A stretch of 64,000 bases of DNA from Dendrolimus kikuchii (taxonomy: Eukaryota > Arthropoda > Insecta > Lepidoptera > Lasiocampidae), in assembly GCA_019925095.2 (NCBI GenBank), contig CM034398.1, positions 9,067,001 to 9,131,000 of the forward strand, in the 5' to 3' direction. The notes beneath the pieces were generated by a model that saw only the letters and a list, made by a program, of their open reading frames with translations, searched no databases and had not been told where the DNA came from. Below, piece after piece: positions 21,388-31,202 of the stretch (the first letter of the stretch is position 1; the number at the start of each line of letters is the position of its first letter). A program made the translations under genes and the position numbers.

Positions 21388-22991
21388 GGTGTCAAATTGG
21401 GGGTTCTCGAGTACGCCCGATCGTTCTACGCTATCAGTTTTTCGATATATGCTGTATTTACAGAGATAGCTTTTTTTAATTCCGTGCTAATTACAGCACT
21501 AATTAGCTACTCATTTGTTTATTCTTTTGTTAATTACTATTTCACGTTCACTAATTACCCTCGTCCGATACTCCCTATTGTTCTTAATGACGTCAACAAC
21601 GACTTCAAAACAAAAACAACATGTTCTTTTCTTCCTCAACCTTTATTTAAAACAGTATTTGTACAAATCGTATACTAATATATCATTAAGGAGTGTTTCC
21701 TGGCTTTCGAATAAATTGGTCATATCCGTCATACTATATCCATGAAACTTATAGTATAAGTATACCAAACAGTATGCACCACATACTGAAGTCCAGTCAT
21801 TTTGTATTCTCTTAGTATTGAAATGCCATTTTCTACAATTCCTATTTAGAAAAGCCAAGTGGAATCCTACAGGTGACCGACCAAAGGAATCGAAGTATTG
21901 TCCAATGTTGTGTTGGTCTATGTGCATGGCTACCCAGTGAGAACCTGGCTGGGTGCTTGGATCCAGATTGCTCACTAAGAACGTAGGCGCTTCCATGTGA
22001 ATTGGTAAATTGTTTGCTGCATACACGTTCCTCTCTAAAGATGGGTGAATTTTGCATAAACATTTCTGGATCTCGATTGTGTTCATATTTGTAACCAAAG
22101 TGCACACGTGCTACTCGATGAAGAATACTATTGTAAATGTTCAACATAATCTTGTGAACTTATTATGTAAAGGAAGTTGTAAATAAAAAATATGAAAGCT
22201 ATGTTGACAGTTTTATTTATTGATATCTTTCTTATGATTAATACATATAATTCTATCTTAACTACTATAGTCTACGATTACATTGCGGTTCTTATCTATT
22301 TCAATAACATTATCGAACTCGGCATACACAATACAGTTAATAGTTTGTGAAAGAGCAGATTCAAAACGAATTTCTAATCTCACGCTACCATTCCTAATCA
22401 GATTCCAATGACTTGAGGAGTTAGCTGATAAATCAGGAGTTAAGTCAAAAGCTAGCAGACAGTAACCTTGAGCGTACTGTTCCCTAGATATCCCGTTACC
22501 TTCGTTAAGAAAATGTATACCCGTTCCAGAGAATAACGTATGATAGGCTGTAGTGAAAATATTACTCTCAAATGATGGTTGTAACGCTTTAGAAGGTATT
22601 TGCTGACCATCAATGTATAAACAAAATGAACTCATTTCATAATTCTCAAAATTAAAAGGATTTTTAGTAAGACTACCATTAAACGCTGCATTATTAACAA
22701 AACCAACTATGCATCTTTTAGGTACCTGTCCCAGGAATATATTATCGAGGGTCTTTCCTTGAACCCCTGATGGTATCGTTAAAACTTTGACTTCAGCTCG
22801 AGTAATAGGATATTTTGCAGTAGTAGAGGCTAAAACTTTTTGATGTGCGAGTAAAACAGTTGGGCTGATTCGAGATCTACGGACAATAAGAGTTGCATCC
22901 ATTATGCATACTTTTAACTTTAAATCGTTCGAAGAAGCCATCAAGTTAAACGTTTCTCTCGATCGAACTAATTTTACAGACATATCAACAC
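21264..22991. repeat. Left terminal inverted repeat of the Polinton (about 1.73 kb)
   Basis: Positions pair with the right repeat so that left + right = 56001 (56006 beyond the homopolymer). The repeat contains a 49-nt A run (21335-21383), the whole protease gene and the 3' 733 nt of the major capsid gene. Identity stops abruptly at 22991/33010. In the coding part I noticed one substitution (a synonymous change in the protease). The outermost 75 bp differ at several positions. Confidence 0.9.
21643..22086 (-). CDS. PRO: Adenain-like cysteine protease, left-end duplicate copy
   Basis: 147 residues starting MNTIEIQKCLC. An upstream in-frame GTG exists, but this ATG is the first. The triad is arranged as in adenovirus-type maturation proteases: His50 in GSHWVAMHID, Asp66 in YFDSFGR, Gln96, and Cys102 in VCGAYCLVYL. 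In virions of this lineage such proteases process capsid proteins. This copy is in the left inverted repeat and encodes the same protein as the copy at 33915-34358. It has no obvious promoter of its own beyond what the repeat carries. An AATAAA overlaps the stop codon. Confidence 0.85.
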   Translation of the reverse strand: MNTIEIQKCLCKIHPSLERNVYAANNLPIHMEAPTFLVSNLDPSTQPGSHWVAMHIDQHNIGQYFDSFGRSPVGFHLAFLNRNCRKWHFNTKRIQNDWTSVCGAYCLVYLYYKFHGYSMTDMTNLFESQETLLNDILVYDLYKYCFK

Positions 22992-22998
22992 TTATCAT
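22258..22998 (-). pseudogene. N-terminally truncated major capsid protein copy in the left repeat
   Basis: The open frame encodes residues 195 to 437 of the major capsid protein at 32430-33743, preceded by three residues contributed by unique DNA inside the repeat boundary (MIS). The first jelly-roll half is absent, so it cannot be a complete capsid subunit. The frame itself is uninterrupted and has an ATG. Whether it is translated is unknown; the tandem-repeat and promoter region at 22992-23200 lies directly upstream of it as well. The simplest reading is a by-product of repeat expansion. Confidence 0.85.
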
Positions 22999-23200
22999 AA
23001 CGATTTATTTGACAATAATTATGTATCATAACCATTTATTGGTCAATAATTACAAATTAACACTTATCGTAATGAGTTGTTTGAAAACTATTGTAAGCAT
23101 CATTTTATCATAACGATGTATTTGCATGTCATTTGTTAATTAGATTTAATGGGATGACTCCAACTATATAAACTAAAAATCAAAATAAAATATTATCAGT
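22992..23200. promoter_or_regulatory. Tandem degenerate repeats and core promoter between divergent genes
   Basis: At about 22992-23135 a 34-38-bp unit recurs roughly four times, with key words ACTTATCATAACGATT, CATAACCATTTATTGG, ACTTATCGTAATGAGT and TTATCATAACGATGTA. A TATA box (TATATAAA, 23165-23172) and an arthropod-type initiator (TCAGT, 23196-23200) lie 31 nt apart and direct transcription to the right, towards the gene at 23267. The repeats sit between this gene and the minus-strand capsid/protease copies, so they may act in both directions or serve replication. Confidence 0.6.
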
Positions 23201-23266
23201 TAACTGTAGTAAAGTAGTCAGTGGAGTGTATTTTCGTGTTGTGAAATTAAATACTTCAGATCTGAA

Positions 23267-23848
23267 ATGCAGGTAAGATATGTCACTTAATATCACCACT
23301 TAATATTTTTTATAATTATTAAATTATCTTCAAAATGATAGTACAATTTCTTACAAATTTTGTTGTTTCAGAACCTATTTGAAGAAAATACATTCAAACA
23401 GTATTATTACCAAACACTTTCTGATGAAGAGAGTAGCAATATCGATAATTTGAGCATTGTTAAAGATTCTCCAAAACAAAAAAGAAAAAGAGACGAGGAG
23501 GAAAGTCTTGACAAGTTTTTTGAGTTTTCAAAAAATAAAAAGAAAAAGCAATGTTCATCTGTATCCCGAGCTCAACCAAACGGTGGTGTTGCATATTTAT
23601 CGACTAATAGAGAAGATGCATGTTCCTCAACGCACTTAATAAAAATTGAAGTGTATGAATTGAAAACATTAGCAAAAATACCCAGCAGTGAGCATTGGAA
23701 AAACGCCACAATAAGAATTAAATATTATACAGATGACAAAAACAAACATTTTGAAAGCATCAAAAAGACTGCATACAATATCACAAAAGAAATTTCCATG
23801 ATTGATTCATGTAAAAAATTTCATTATAACAATAGTGATAATAAATAA
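23267..23848 (+). CDS. Spliced Polinton gene of unknown function (160 residues)
   Basis: The ATG at 23267 and one further codon form a six-nt first coding exon (ATGCAG|GTAAGA). The intron 23273-23371 ends TTGTTTCAG, and the second exon 23372-23848 continues in frame as NLFEENTFKQYYYQTLSDEE. The protein has acidic patches, two basic nuclear-signal-like clusters (PKQKRKRDEE and KNKKKKQ), and a C-terminal part with regular hydrophobic spacing (HLIKIEVYELKTLAKI). TATA and initiator elements lie 102 and 71 nt upstream of the ATG. An AATAAA overlaps the stop region. I do not recognise a family. The position at the left end beside polymerase suggests an early or regulatory protein, which is inference only. 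Confidence 0.7.
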
Positions 23849-23938
23849 CAAAGATTGTTTACTACCTTGCTCTAGTACTTAGCTAATTATATTATTGTGT
23901 TTTAAGTTAAAAATAACAGATTTATACCACTTCTCAGG

Positions 23939-23946
23939 TATATAAG
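23939..23946 (+). promoter_or_regulatory. TATA box of the polymerase gene
   Basis: TATATAAG lies 73 nt upstream of the ATG at 24012, immediately preceded by CAGG. It predicts a start site around 23969 and a 5' leader of about 40 nt. Confidence 0.55.
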
Positions 23947-24011
23947 TAGTCTGTGTTATCCGAAAGTGATAACCATTTATAATTTCAATCTTGTTGCTAC
24001 ATCATCGCAAA

Positions 24012-27000
24012 ATGGAACGTGTTTGTGTCAGTGCTTTTTTTGTGTCGTCGGAGTTTGAAAGCAATGAAAATGATAAGAAACGTGAACTTGACGAAATGTG
24101 TGAAGATAGGGATATGGTGGAGTTATGTGAAAATGTTGAAAAAACGGATATATTCGATTCTGAATACGATCAAGAGCTGTACGAAATTTGTACCATGTAT
24201 GAAAATTTATTCGATTCTGAATATGACACCAACCTTTATGAAATTTGTACCACGATTGAGAATAATGTCATGTAAGTATAATTTAATTACTTATCTTATT
24301 TAACTTAAAATACTTACATTTTTACTCGCTAACTTTCATCTATATTTTGCTTAAATATAATTTTTATTTTTTTACAGTCAATCATCATCCCATTCAGTAC
24401 AGACAGGACAAGGAGTGTTTAAAAGAAGCATTGAATCAGACAACAGTAATAGTGACGCAAAGAGACAACGACACGATGAACCTTCTACCAGTACAGATAA
24501 GTTACATTGTGAAACGTGTAATATACTAGTTAATAGAAGATATTTTGTTAATCACACTAAGAGCATAGTACATAAAAATAATATATTAAAATCTCATTGC
24601 TCTCTAGATAATGTATCTGTTGTAGATTCAGCTTTTGGACAGCGTATCATATCTTACAAAGTTAAAAATAAAAATCAATCTGATTCAGTGTTCCAAACAC
24701 CGGAATTGTTTCTTGAATTAATTAAAAGTGATATATTTTTTTTGATTGATGAAGTACTTAAACAACATTCTACTGTTAAAATAAATTTTATATTACATGC
24801 AGACTTTGTTCAAGAATCAAAAAATCTAACTAATTCATTCGATTTTCAAACTAGTAATTTCATTATTTCTCAAGCGGATGATTTAAATATTTTCATAGTA
24901 TCCTTGCGTGACACTTTAGTGCATAAAATAAGTACTTTTGAAAAGAAAGATAGTGGATGGAGTCTCACAAAAATAAATTTTATAGAACTAAACATAAACA
25001 AATATAATCCACTACGTGGAAATTCATATATTGATTTACCAAAAGATATCAAAGATAAAAAAGCCGTTATAAACGTTAATAATTCAGACAATTTCTGTTT
25101 CAAATGGGCATTGCTCTCAGCATTATACCCTGTTAACAAAAATTCAGGACGACTGTCATCTTACACTATTCATTCAAATAAACTAAATTTTCACGGTATT
25201 TCTTTTCCAGTTAAATTGAAAGATATATCTAAAATAGAGAAACAAAATAATTTAAGTATAAATGTTTTTGGGTTGGAATATGATATCAAACAAAAAAAAC
25301 ATTCTGTTGTTGGTCCGCTTTATTTTACAAAATGCCGTAACAGTACACATATAAATCTATTATACTTACAAAATGGAACAGTCGGTCACTATTGCTACAT
25401 AAAAAACTTATCGCGATTAGTAAGTAAGCAAATATCGAATACAAACGGTGTTGTAAATATATGTGATGGGTGTTTGTTGCGCTTTTCCACTAGAGACAGA
25501 TTGATTAACCATCAACAACATGATTGTTCGCACATCACTACAAATTTACCTAGCAGTGAAAAAACATTAAAAAATTGGTTCGGACAACCTATATCAACCG
25601 ATAAACTAAAATTCGATAAGTTCCAAAAAAAAATTAAAATTCCCTTTGTTGTATACGCTGACTTTGAGGCATTTTTAAACCCCATTATAACATGTACTAA
25701 CGATCAATCAAAATCAAATACTAACAACATTCAGAAACATGAGGTTTATAGTTTCGGTTATTATATCAAATGCTCATTCGATGATAGCTTATCAAAGTAT
25801 GAAACATACACTGGACCAAACTGCACTCAAGTATTCATGAATCGTTTATATGATGATTTAAAAACTATTTGCAGAAACGATTGTTTTCAAAAACCACCTG
25901 AATCACTGTTAACTGTAGATACAAATACTTGTTACATTTGTGAAACTGATTTAAAGGCTGAAGAAGTTTTAGATATTGATAAGCAATTAGGTGTTGTACA
26001 TGAAGTATGTAAGAAAAAGTTCATTAACCCTAGTTATATTCCAGTCTTTCTACATAATTTAAGTAATTACGATGCACATTTCATCGTCCATGCGCTTAAT
26101 TTTGTTGAAGGTGAAATCGATATAATTCCTCAAAACAAAGAAAAATATATTTCGTTCTCAAAACACGTAACAATAAACAATCAAAAGGTCACCTTAAGAT
26201 TTGTAGATTCTTTTAAATTTTTACCATGCAGCCTCGATCAGTTAGCAAAAAACTTAAAAGTAGAAGAATTTCGTGAACTAAAAAACCACTTTCCTGATAA
26301 AGAAGACTTCAATCGTCTTTGTAAGAAAGGTGTTTACCCATATGAGTTTATGACTTCGTTTGACTCTCTAAATGTAACCTCTCTACCAAGCCAAGATAAA
26401 TTTTATAGTTCGCTTACGGATACCAAAATTTCTGATAATGATTACAATCGTGCACAGGATGTTTGGCAACACTTTGGTTGTCAGAACATGTTAGACTATT
26501 CGAATTTATATCTAAAAACAGATGTGCTATTGCTAGCTGATGTTTTTGAAAATTTCCGTGACCTTTGTCTCAAAACATATGGTTTGGATCCTTCCCACTA
26601 TTATACAGCACCGGGTTTAAGTTGGGATGCTATGTTAAAACAAACAAAAGTTGAATTGGAACTACTAACAGACATTGACCAAATTGCTTTCATTAAAGCA
26701 GGTATCAGGGGTGGTATATCTCAATGTAGTAATCGACATGCAAAAGCTAACAATAAATATTTAGATGATTTTGATGAAAATAAACCTCCATCATACTTGG
26801 TTTATTTTGATGCAAACAATCTTTATGGTTGGGCCATGTCTCAGTACCTTCCTGAAGGTGCTTTTGAATGGGTGAGTCCGGAGACAAATTATGAAGTTAC
26901 TGATACATCTGAATACGGTTTCATTTTAGAGGTTGATTTGGAGTATCCTGAGAAACTACATGATTTACATTCCGATTTACCATTGTGTCCTGAAAATATA

Positions 27001-28017
27001 TCAATAGGGGGTACAAAAGAAAAAAAACTAATACCAAATTTAAATAATAAAGTAAAATATAAAATTCATTATAGAAATCTTAAACAGTGTCTTAAAATGG
27101 GTATCAAATTAACCAAGATACATCGAATATTAAAGTTCCGACAAAGCCCCTGGCTAAAAAAATACATTGACTTAAATACTGAACTCAGAACAAAGGCAAC
27201 ATCAGATTTTGAAAAAGACTTTTACAAATTAATGAACAACTCAGTCTTTGGAAAAACAATGGAAAATGTTGATAAAAGAGTAAACGTAAAATTACTAACC
27301 CACTGGGAAAATCGTGGTAAAATTTTAGGTGTTCAGGATCTTATTGCAAAACCTGAATTCAGCAATCTGTCAATTTTTTCGGAAAATTTAGTAGCAGTCC
27401 AATTACAAAAAACAAAAGTTTGCTATGATAAACCCATTTATTTAGGTTTCTCTATTTTAGATATATCAAAAACTCTAATGTATGAGTTTCATTACGACTA
27501 CATTCTAACTAAGTTTGGTAATAATACAAAATTATTATACACTGATACCGATAGCTTGATATATCAGATTTTCACAAACGATTTCTATGACAAGATTAAA
27601 TCCGATCTTTCATTACGGTTTGATACATCTGATTATCCTACGAATAATATATTTGGTTTTCCACAACTCAATAAAAAGAAACTAGGTTTTTTCAAAGATG
27701 AAAGTAATGGTAAAATTGTCAAAGAATTTGTAGGATTAAGGTCAAAAATGTATGCGATTCAAACCGAAAACAAATTGATATCGAAAGCCAAAGGTGTCAA
27801 CAAAAGTGTCACAAAAAGGATGACAATGCAAAATTATAAATCATGTCTTTTTGATAGAAATATTAAATACGATACCATGTATAGATTTAGATCAATTAAA
27901 CATACAATATTTACCCAGCAAATTAACAAAGTATGTTTATCTTATAATGACACAAAAAGATTTATTTTACCTAATAATGTTGACACCTTAGCATGGGGTC
28001 ATTATAAGTTAAGATAA
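24012..28017 (+). CDS. POLB: Protein-primed family B DNA polymerase of the Polinton, spliced
   Basis: Coding exons 24012-24271 and 24378-28017 (donor CAT|GTAAGT, acceptor TTTACAG) join in phase to 1299 residues. The acidic N-terminal 86 residues contain two tandem copies of FDSEYD..LYEICT..EN. Then come two Cys/His zinc-finger-like motifs (CETCNILVNRRYFVNH and CDGCLLRFSTRDRLINH). Exonuclease motif I is YADFEAF near residue 515 and motif II HNLSNYDAHF near 646. Polymerase motif A is DANNLYGW near 898, motif B NNSVFGK near 1040, and motif C YTDTDSL near 1141. All metal-binding acids are present, so proofreading and synthesis should be functional. It replicates the element from its ends using a protein primer. 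AATAAA follows at 28258. Confidence 0.92.
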
Positions 28018-28330
28018 AATATTTAAATAATATATAAATGTAAATAGTGTATAAGATTAAAATAATTTTAAGGTGTAAATTTTATAAACTTTATACAACA
28101 TAAAATTGTAACAAATGTTTTTTAGGTAATATTAATGTAACTAAAATATCTTTGTAGAAGGTTAAAAATGATTTTAAATGTAAATAACTTATCTTAGTGT
28201 ACTCTAAGTAATATTTTTTTTAATGTATAATGTGTGTATTTTTAAGAAAATAATTGAAATAAAATTAATGTCTCATACAAAATGACTTTATTTATTTATC
28301 ATACCTCATAGTGTTGACACGTACGCTAGG
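28018..28330. promoter_or_regulatory. Spacer with polymerase poly(A) signal and probable promoter of the structural gene cluster
   Basis: AT-rich spacer with AATAAA at 28258-28263 for the upstream gene. It is the only gap larger than 12 nt before the run of seven genes starting at 28331, so their promoter should lie here. No clear TATA/initiator pair was seen. Confidence 0.45.
28258..28263 (+). terminator. Polyadenylation signal of the Polinton polymerase gene
   Basis: AATAAA 241 nt after the polymerase stop, the first on this strand before the structural cluster. Confidence 0.5.
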
Positions 28331-28987
28331 ATGTTTCACTTTGTTCATCCGTTCACTTCCATAGTAGCTGGTCCAACTGGCTGTGGAAAATCAAATTTTG
28401 TTACAAATTTTATTAAACATGTTAAATATATTTGCAACACTTCTTTCGATCAAATAACATGGTGCTTTGATGAAATGCAACCTTTGTACAATTTAGAAAA
28501 CGTAAATTACTATCAAGGCATTCCGGACCTTAATATGTTTGATGGCAAATATCCAAATCTTATAATTATTGATGATCTCATGAGAGAATCGGATGGACGA
28601 ATAGTTGATATATTCACTAAAGGTAGTCATCATAAAAATTTAAGTGTGTTTTACATAACACAAAATCTATTTCACCAAGGTAAAGGACAAAGAGATATAT
28701 CGTTAAATTCAAGTTATATTATTTATTTTAAAAACCCACGTGATAAAACACAAATTCGGTATTTGGCCCGTCAAGTATCTCCAGAGAATCCAAAGTATAT
28801 AGAAGATGCCTACAGAGATGCAACCAAAGAGGCACATGGTTACTTATTGATTGATCTGAAACAAGGTACAAGTGATATATGTCGAATCAAAACCAAAATT
28901 TTTCCATCAGATGGGTTATGTCATGTATACATACCAACAAAAGGGTTTAAATATGCCAAGAACAGCCAAATCCCCATCATTTATTAA
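28331..28987 (+). CDS. ATP: FtsK/HerA-like genome-packaging ATPase
   Basis: 218 residues. The Walker A motif GPTGCGKS is at residues 14-21 and Walker B LIIIDD at 77-82. The downstream segment VFYITQNLF ends in the polar residue typical of the sensor strand. Later come NPRDKTQIRYLARQV and the conserved-looking GYLLIDLKQGTSD. Length and layout match the A32/FtsK-type ATPases of Polintons, adenovirus-like and giant-virus lineages that pump DNA into capsids. It is the first gene of a tightly packed cluster. Its stop (TAA, 28985-28987) lies 2 nt before the next ATG within TAATAATG. Confidence 0.9.
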   Translation: MFHFVHPFTSIVAGPTGCGKSNFVTNFIKHVKYICNTSFDQITWCFDEMQPLYNLENVNYYQGIPDLNMFDGKYPNLIIIDDLMRESDGRIVDIFTKGSHHKNLSVFYITQNLFHQGKGQRDISLNSSYIIYFKNPRDKTQIRYLARQVSPENPKYIEDAYRDATKEAHGYLLIDLKQGTSDICRIKTKIFPSDGLCHVYIPTKGFKYAKNSQIPIIY

Positions 28988-28989
28988 TA

Positions 28990-29316
28990 ATGTCGCGAAG
29001 TCTCAACACGCATAAAGATTTGTTGTCAGCGTTACATAAGTTGAAACCAAAATATAGAACAGCTCTTTTAAAATCTTGTGATGAAGATGAAATAAATTGT
29101 ATTTGTGAATGTATTCATAACGTTCTCCAAGGAAAGGTACCAATTGAAGAGAAGAATAAGAAAAAATTAAAAAACTACAAATCGGTACTTCGTAAGTTAG
29201 TTCGCAAAGGGGTAAATAAAGCAAGGAAAAGTATAATAATACAAAAAGGTGGTGCATTCCTACCAATAATATTGGGTGCAATCTTAAGTGGATTAGTTGA
29301 ATCTCTTGTAAAATAA
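28990..29316 (+). CDS. Small basic Polinton protein with hydrophobic C-terminus
   Basis: 108 residues: a helical N-terminal half (LLSALHKLKPKYRTALLKSC then DEDEINCICECIHNVLQGK), a Lys-rich middle, and a hydrophobic C-terminal segment GGAFLPIILGAILSGLVESL that could enter a membrane. Small proteins of this layout, between the ATPase and the integrase, are a recurrent feature of Polintons as I recall. No function is established. The start is fixed by the TAATAATG junction. A structural or membrane-active virion role is inference. Confidence 0.7.
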   Translation: MSRSLNTHKDLLSALHKLKPKYRTALLKSCDEDEINCICECIHNVLQGKVPIEEKNKKKLKNYKSVLRKLVRKGVNKARKSIIIQKGGAFLPIILGAILSGLVESLVK

Positions 29317-29325
29317 AAAATAACA

Positions 29326-30102
29326 ATGGAGCATGCTAAAAAGATGTTGCTCGTTGAACCAAGTCTTTTAGAGAAATTAAATCATCAAAATAATGATAAT
29401 AATAACCCTACATCCCGATTAGATAATGAAATGAAAAACATCTTAAACAGTGATATGGATGATAGAAAAAAATGTATTTTGTACTTACAAATATTGCAAA
29501 GATATTTACACTTCCATGAAGAAAATCGACGACCTATTGAATTGCCCATAATATCTAAAAATATAGATATCACTGGAACAAAATTAAATATAAACGATGA
29601 AGCTGACATTAAAGAACCAGTCTCTACTCAAACATCAGAGATAGAAGAAAAACGTGAAGGGCACACCAACAGTAAGAGTAACCCTCTTTACACAACAAAT
29701 CAAATTCTGAGTCTAATACCCAAAACCTATTCTAAAAAAGGTGAATCATTGTTAAATGTGATTTCATTGAGTGAAAACAAAATTCGATGGAATAAAGATG
29801 GCACAGTGGTTATTGATGACAAGAATATTTCTGGGAGTAATATTGTAGACTTGATCAATGATTTACTACGTCCACTTAAGAAAAATGATCCTATAGGATG
29901 GGAAGCTTTTGCCAAGGCATTGCATGATATAAAAATACCCTTGTCTTACTTGGGTAATCCACAAAGAATAGAATACATAAATAAACTTAAATTGCATGAA
30001 CTTGGTCAGATTTCTACGGATGAAGAATTTTCTACTCCTCCTAACAAATACACAAAGAAGATTCGCAAAAAACTTGATTGGGAGAAATGGACGCCATACT
30101 AG
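29326..30102 (+). CDS. Polinton protein of unknown function (258 residues)
   Basis: Starts MEHAKKMLLVEPSLLEKLNH. It has an Asn-rich stretch, a helical region (LYLQILQRYLHFHEENRR), a variable charged middle, and a better-ordered C-terminal region with SENKIRWNKDGTVVIDD, DLINDLLRPLKKNDPIGWEA and a basic end. I do not recognise a catalytic motif. The position and the conserved-looking C-terminal half fit the accessory or structural proteins seen between ATPase and integrase in Polintons. Its last 16 nt overlap the integrase ATG at 30087. Confidence 0.7.
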   Translation: MEHAKKMLLVEPSLLEKLNHQNNDNNNPTSRLDNEMKNILNSDMDDRKKCILYLQILQRYLHFHEENRRPIELPIISKNIDITGTKLNINDEADIKEPVSTQTSEIEEKREGHTNSKSNPLYTTNQILSLIPKTYSKKGESLLNVISLSENKIRWNKDGTVVIDDKNISGSNIVDLINDLLRPLKKNDPIGWEAFAKALHDIKIPLSYLGNPQRIEYINKLKLHELGQISTDEEFSTPPNKYTKKIRKKLDWEKWTPY

Positions 30103-31202
30103 ACGATCGTGTAATAGACCCATTAAAAATGATTAATGAAATATATTATGATGCTTCACATCCTGCTGGTTATAGTAGCATAGAAAAACTAACTAAAGCG
30201 ATGAACGGTAAAATGACTAAAAGTGATGTTAAAAATTGGTTGCAATCACAAGAAACATATACATTGCATAGACCTGTACATAGAAAATTTCCTAGGAATA
30301 AGTATGTTTTATCTAACTTTAACGAACTCTGGCAAGTTGATTTGAGTGATATGAGAACTTATTCTAAGTATAATGATAATTATAACTATATACTTTGTAT
30401 TATTGATGTGTTTTCGAAATACGCTTATGCTAGGGCTATAAAAAATAAAAATTCTGAAACAATAAAAAAATGTTTTGATAGTGTATTCAATGAAGCTAAT
30501 ACTACTCCTACTCACATACAATCTGACAAAGGTACCGAATTCGTTTCCATAGATGTTCGTAGATACTTTAAAAGTAAACATATAAATTATTATACCACAA
30601 ACAATCCTGACATTAAGGCAAGCATAGTAGAGAGATTTCAAAGAACTCTAAAAATGAAAATGTGGCGATACTTTACTCACAAGAACACTTACAAATATGT
30701 CGATGTTTTACAAGATTTAATAAATGCCTATAATCACAGTTATCACTCCAGTATAAAAATGTGTCCAAGTGATGTTAATTCGAGTAATATAATGACCGTT
30801 TGGAATAATCTATACGATAGAAAAAAAAATGCAAAAAGCCCAAATAATTCATTACCAAAATTTCACGTAGGAGATCATGTAAGAATCACTAAGTACAAAC
30901 ATATATTTCAAAAAGGCTATGAATCTAATTGGAGTGATGAAATATTCATTATAACTTCAAAAATAGATAGATCACCATGGGTGGTCTATACGTTAAAAGA
31001 TCTAAAAAATGAGCCAATTGTAGGGACATTTTATGAAAGAGAATTACAAAAAGTTACGTACGACCCCACTTCATCTTATAAAATAGATAAAATTATCCGT
31101 TCTCGACAGTCTGGTAACAGAAAAGAAGTATTAGTCAAGTGGAAAGGTTATCCAGAAAAATTTAATAGTTGGATTTTAGCATCTAGTTTAAATCAAATAT
31201 GA
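30087..31202 (+). CDS. INT: Retrovirus-type integrase with C-terminal chromodomain
   Basis: 371 residues from the ATG at 30087; an upstream TTG was rejected. The catalytic DDE triad is Asp85 in WQVDLSDM, Asp147 in IQSDKGTEF and Glu182 in ASIVERFQRT, with a spacing close to the classic D-x35-E. An SH3-like segment follows (FHVGDHVRITKYKHIFQKGY), then a C-terminal chromodomain (YKIDKIIRSRQ ... VLVKWKGYPEKFNSWI) with the aromatic WKGY and NSWI signature. It inserts the element into chromosomes; the chromodomain may steer it to methylated histones. The N-terminal HHCC zinc module of retroviral integrases is not evident. Stop overlaps the next start as ATGA. Confidence 0.92.
   Translation: MDAILDDRVIDPLKMINEIYYDASHPAGYSSIEKLTKAMNGKMTKSDVKNWLQSQETYTLHRPVHRKFPRNKYVLSNFNELWQVDLSDMRTYSKYNDNYNYILCIIDVFSKYAYARAIKNKNSETIKKCFDSVFNEANTTPTHIQSDKGTEFVSIDVRRYFKSKHINYYTTNNPDIKASIVERFQRTLKMKMWRYFTHKNTYKYVDVLQDLINAYNHSYHSSIKMCPSDVNSSNIMTVWNNLYDRKKNAKSPNNSLPKFHVGDHVRITKYKHIFQKGYESNWSDEIFIITSKIDRSPWVVYTLKDLKNEPIVGTFYERELQKVTYDPTSSYKIDKIIRSRQSGNRKEVLVKWKGYPEKFNSWILASSLNQI

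Noticed and set aside
21397..21678. Frames on the strand opposite the protease in both terminal repeats
   Set aside because: Mirror-image shadows of the protease end and AT-rich flank, with no start context or motif.
22992..23135. CRISPR-like array
   Set aside because: Units are degenerate and contiguous without spacers, in a eukaryotic mobile element.
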